Shown one piece after another: positions 62,896-64,000 of a stretch of DNA of 64,000 bases. The notes under the pieces were generated by a model that saw nothing but the letters and a program-made list of their open reading frames with translations, searched no databases and was not told where the DNA came from. This DNA is from Bradyrhizobium sp. 139 (lineage in GTDB: Bacteria > Pseudomonadota > Alphaproteobacteria > Rhizobiales > Xanthobacteraceae), in the NCBI RefSeq assembly GCF_023074175.1, contig NZ_JADPKS010000107.1, forward strand, positions 1 to 64,000, read 5' to 3'. The translations under genes were made by a program, and so were the position numbers. Every line of letters begins with the position of its first letter. Positions within the stretch are counted from its first letter, which is position 1.

Positions 62896-63318
62896 CTAGA
62901 ACGGGCGCCGGTAGAAGTGATCTGAATGCGTTGCCGGCGGAAACCGGTTGGCGAGCGCGAGCGCTGCCTTCTCGTCAGTCTCGATCGCGATCTTCTGCGC
63001 CAGCATCACGTCGCCGGGCACGAGAAAGCCTGACGGGACGAAGCACCAGCCCATCGTCGCACGCCCTTCGCCGTCGATTTCATGGACATTGGCGGCGGTG
63101 CCATAGTGGATGCGATAGGTCTTGCCGGTATCACAGCCGATGACATCGAAATGCCGATACTGCTCGAATTGCGCGCGCTGCGCCGACGACAGCCATTCGG
63201 CCAAGAGCCGGCGGCCGCGGGCATCCGGCGTGTTCTCGCCGAAGAAGCGCCGATAGAGTTCGCGCAGCGCATGCAGACGCGCACGCGCCGGCGCGCGGAG
63301 CCAAACTGCCGCGATCAT
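62896..63318 (-). CDS. Conserved-looking hypothetical protein
   Basis: A 140-residue protein with no signal peptide. It contains RRLLAEWLSSAQRAQFEQYR and VIGCDTGKTYRIHYGTAANV, followed by GWCFVPSGFLVPGDVMLAQK. The pattern CDTGKTYRIxYG...N recurs in small rhizobial proteins of unknown role that I recall only in outline. It starts 13 bp after the 73-residue gene upstream, suggesting one transcript. Confidence 0.7.
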   Translation of the reverse strand: MIAAVWLRAPARARLHALRELYRRFFGENTPDARGRRLLAEWLSSAQRAQFEQYRHFDVIGCDTGKTYRIHYGTAANVHEIDGEGRATMGWCFVPSGFLVPGDVMLAQKIAIETDEKAALALANRFPPATHSDHFYRRPF

Positions 63319-63330
63319 GAGCAGCTCAGA

Positions 63331-63552
63331 TCAACCGCCGACCAGGCGAGGATAAAACAGCGTTTCCTGCGCGGTCGGATCGAATGACTTGATACGGGTG
63401 ACTTCACCGGGTCCGGTTCGATAGGCGGCGGTGAAGCCGGCACCGGTCAGCTCACGAAAGCGCTGTTCGGCCTGCGCCAGCGCTACGGCATTGTCAGGAT
63501 CAAATTCGTGGCGGGTGTCGCCAGTCTGGTCCATCACGATCTGGGTAGCCAT
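63331..63552 (-). CDS. Hypothetical protein (73 residues)
   Basis: The ATG at 63552 follows GAGGAGACGCAAC. MATQIVMDQTGDTRHEFDPD is followed by ALAQAEQRFRELTGAGFTAA and a DPTAQETLFYPRLVGG end. It is compact and soluble; no domain assigned. It precedes the 140-residue gene by 13 bp. Confidence 0.65.
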   Translation of the reverse strand: MATQIVMDQTGDTRHEFDPDNAVALAQAEQRFRELTGAGFTAAYRTGPGEVTRIKSFDPTAQETLFYPRLVGG

Positions 63553-63657
63553 GTTGCGTCTCCTCATGCCCAGCCCTGCCCCCGGTCAAAGCAATCCTCG
63601 TGCCGTCAGTTCCTCAATTCCAAAACTTTCTCCTGTGCGGCCGAGCCTCACGCGGCC

Positions 63658-63999
63658 TCAACGCGATGCAGCCGCCCCGCCTCCCTCGTCGATCTGCCGT
63701 CCCATCAGGGCAATCGCCTTCTGATAGACGCCAGCGGCATTCCAGCCTTCGATCGCGGCAAAATTCGGTTCGCCCGGCTGGTAACCGGCTCCTGCGCGCC
63801 AGCCATGAGCTTTCAGGAAATTCGCCGTCGAGTTCAGCGCATTGGCGGCAACCTCGAGATTGCCGGTGCCATAGGCCAGGATATTCTTGGGCATGAACTG
63901 GGTCTGGCCGACCTCGCCATGCATGGAGCCGCGGGTTGATCCCGACAGCGTGCCGCGGTCGATCAGCTTCAGGGCCGCATAAAGCTGGTCGGTGAAGAA
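63658..63999 (-). CDS. Lytic murein transglycosylase (MltB-type), C-terminal part, cut by right edge
   Basis: The frame remains open at the right edge, giving about 113 visible residues. RGSMHGEVGQTQFMPKNILA holds the MltB-type GxxQFMPxx segment, followed by NALNSTANFLKAHGWRAGAG and FAAIEGWNAAGVYQKAIALM. The catalytic Glu should lie in the unseen upstream part or just at the edge. It cleaves peptidoglycan glycan strands in the periplasm. The end is Gly/Ala rich. Confidence 0.88.
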   Translation of the reverse strand, partial: FFTDQLYAALKLIDRGTLSGSTRGSMHGEVGQTQFMPKNILAYGTGNLEVAANALNSTANFLKAHGWRAGAGYQPGEPNFAAIEGWNAAGVYQKAIALMGRQIDEGGGAAASR

Positions 64000-64000
64000 T

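Overview
The window looks like chromosome from a high-GC alphaproteobacterium of the Bradyrhizobium/Rhodopseudomonas type. This is inferred from the GC-rich coding style, several families of palindromic intergenic repeats, an Irr-type iron-control box, and the abundance of acyl-CoA, ABC/TRAP uptake and RND efflux genes. Gene density is high. I see no rRNA, CRISPR array, prophage or complete mobile element; an IS630-type transposase is cut by the left edge and a lytic transglycosylase by the right edge.

Layout. 1-5.5 kb: transposase end, a TetR regulator, and acyl-CoA genes (PaaI thioesterase, enoyl-CoA hydratase, thiolase) with an MFS carrier. 5.5-8.3 kb: a degenerate stretch with an SH3b fragment, a FAD-linked 2-hydroxyacid dehydrogenase and a secreted protein of unknown function. 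8.5-17 kb: an acyl-CoA carboxyltransferase with its IclR regulator, a divergent 73-residue biotin carrier, then a TAXI-type TRAP importer followed by a glutaminase fused to STAS and cyclic-nucleotide-binding domains. 17-21.7 kb: MazG-like and carboxymuconolactone-decarboxylase-like genes, a DUF35 protein paired with a thiolase-like protein that lacks the catalytic cysteine, a CoA-transferase remnant and an ordinary thiolase.

21.7-34.2 kb is a sugar-acid catabolic divergon. A sugar ABC importer, a DenD-like dehydrogenase, KDG kinase and KDPG aldolase run leftward; a LacI regulator, an IlvD/Edd-type sugar-acid dehydratase and two SDR dehydrogenases run rightward. Together they describe import, oxidation to an aldonate, dehydration, phosphorylation and cleavage (a semi-phosphorylative Entner-Doudoroff-like route). 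Two matching LacI-type operators flank the regulator gene.

35.5-41 kb is an iron-uptake operon (TonB-dependent receptor, PiuC-type hydroxylase, ExbB, ExbD, TonB) behind an Irr-type box. 41.6-46.6 kb holds an RND efflux pair and an IalB-family protein. 47.1-49.5 kb holds two tandem metacaspase-like genes with strongly basic C-terminal tails, the first broken by an apparent one-base deletion. tRNA-Gln(CTG) follows. 50-56 kb: an RNase Z-like hydrolase, a double ABM-domain membrane protein, guanine deaminase, a secreted acidic protein built of about eight 32-residue GD/GGND repeats, and an amidase remnant. 55.9-61.3 kb: a TetR-regulated RND efflux operon with a clear 16-bp operator. 61.4-64 kb: a MaoC-type hydratase, tiny coupled ORFs, hypothetical genes and the transglycosylase.

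The least explained items are the metacaspase pair, the 32-residue-repeat protein, the cysteine-less thiolase/DUF35 pair, and two copies of a short repeat whose core is in opposite orientation relative to its ends. No experimentally novel system can be claimed from sequence alone.
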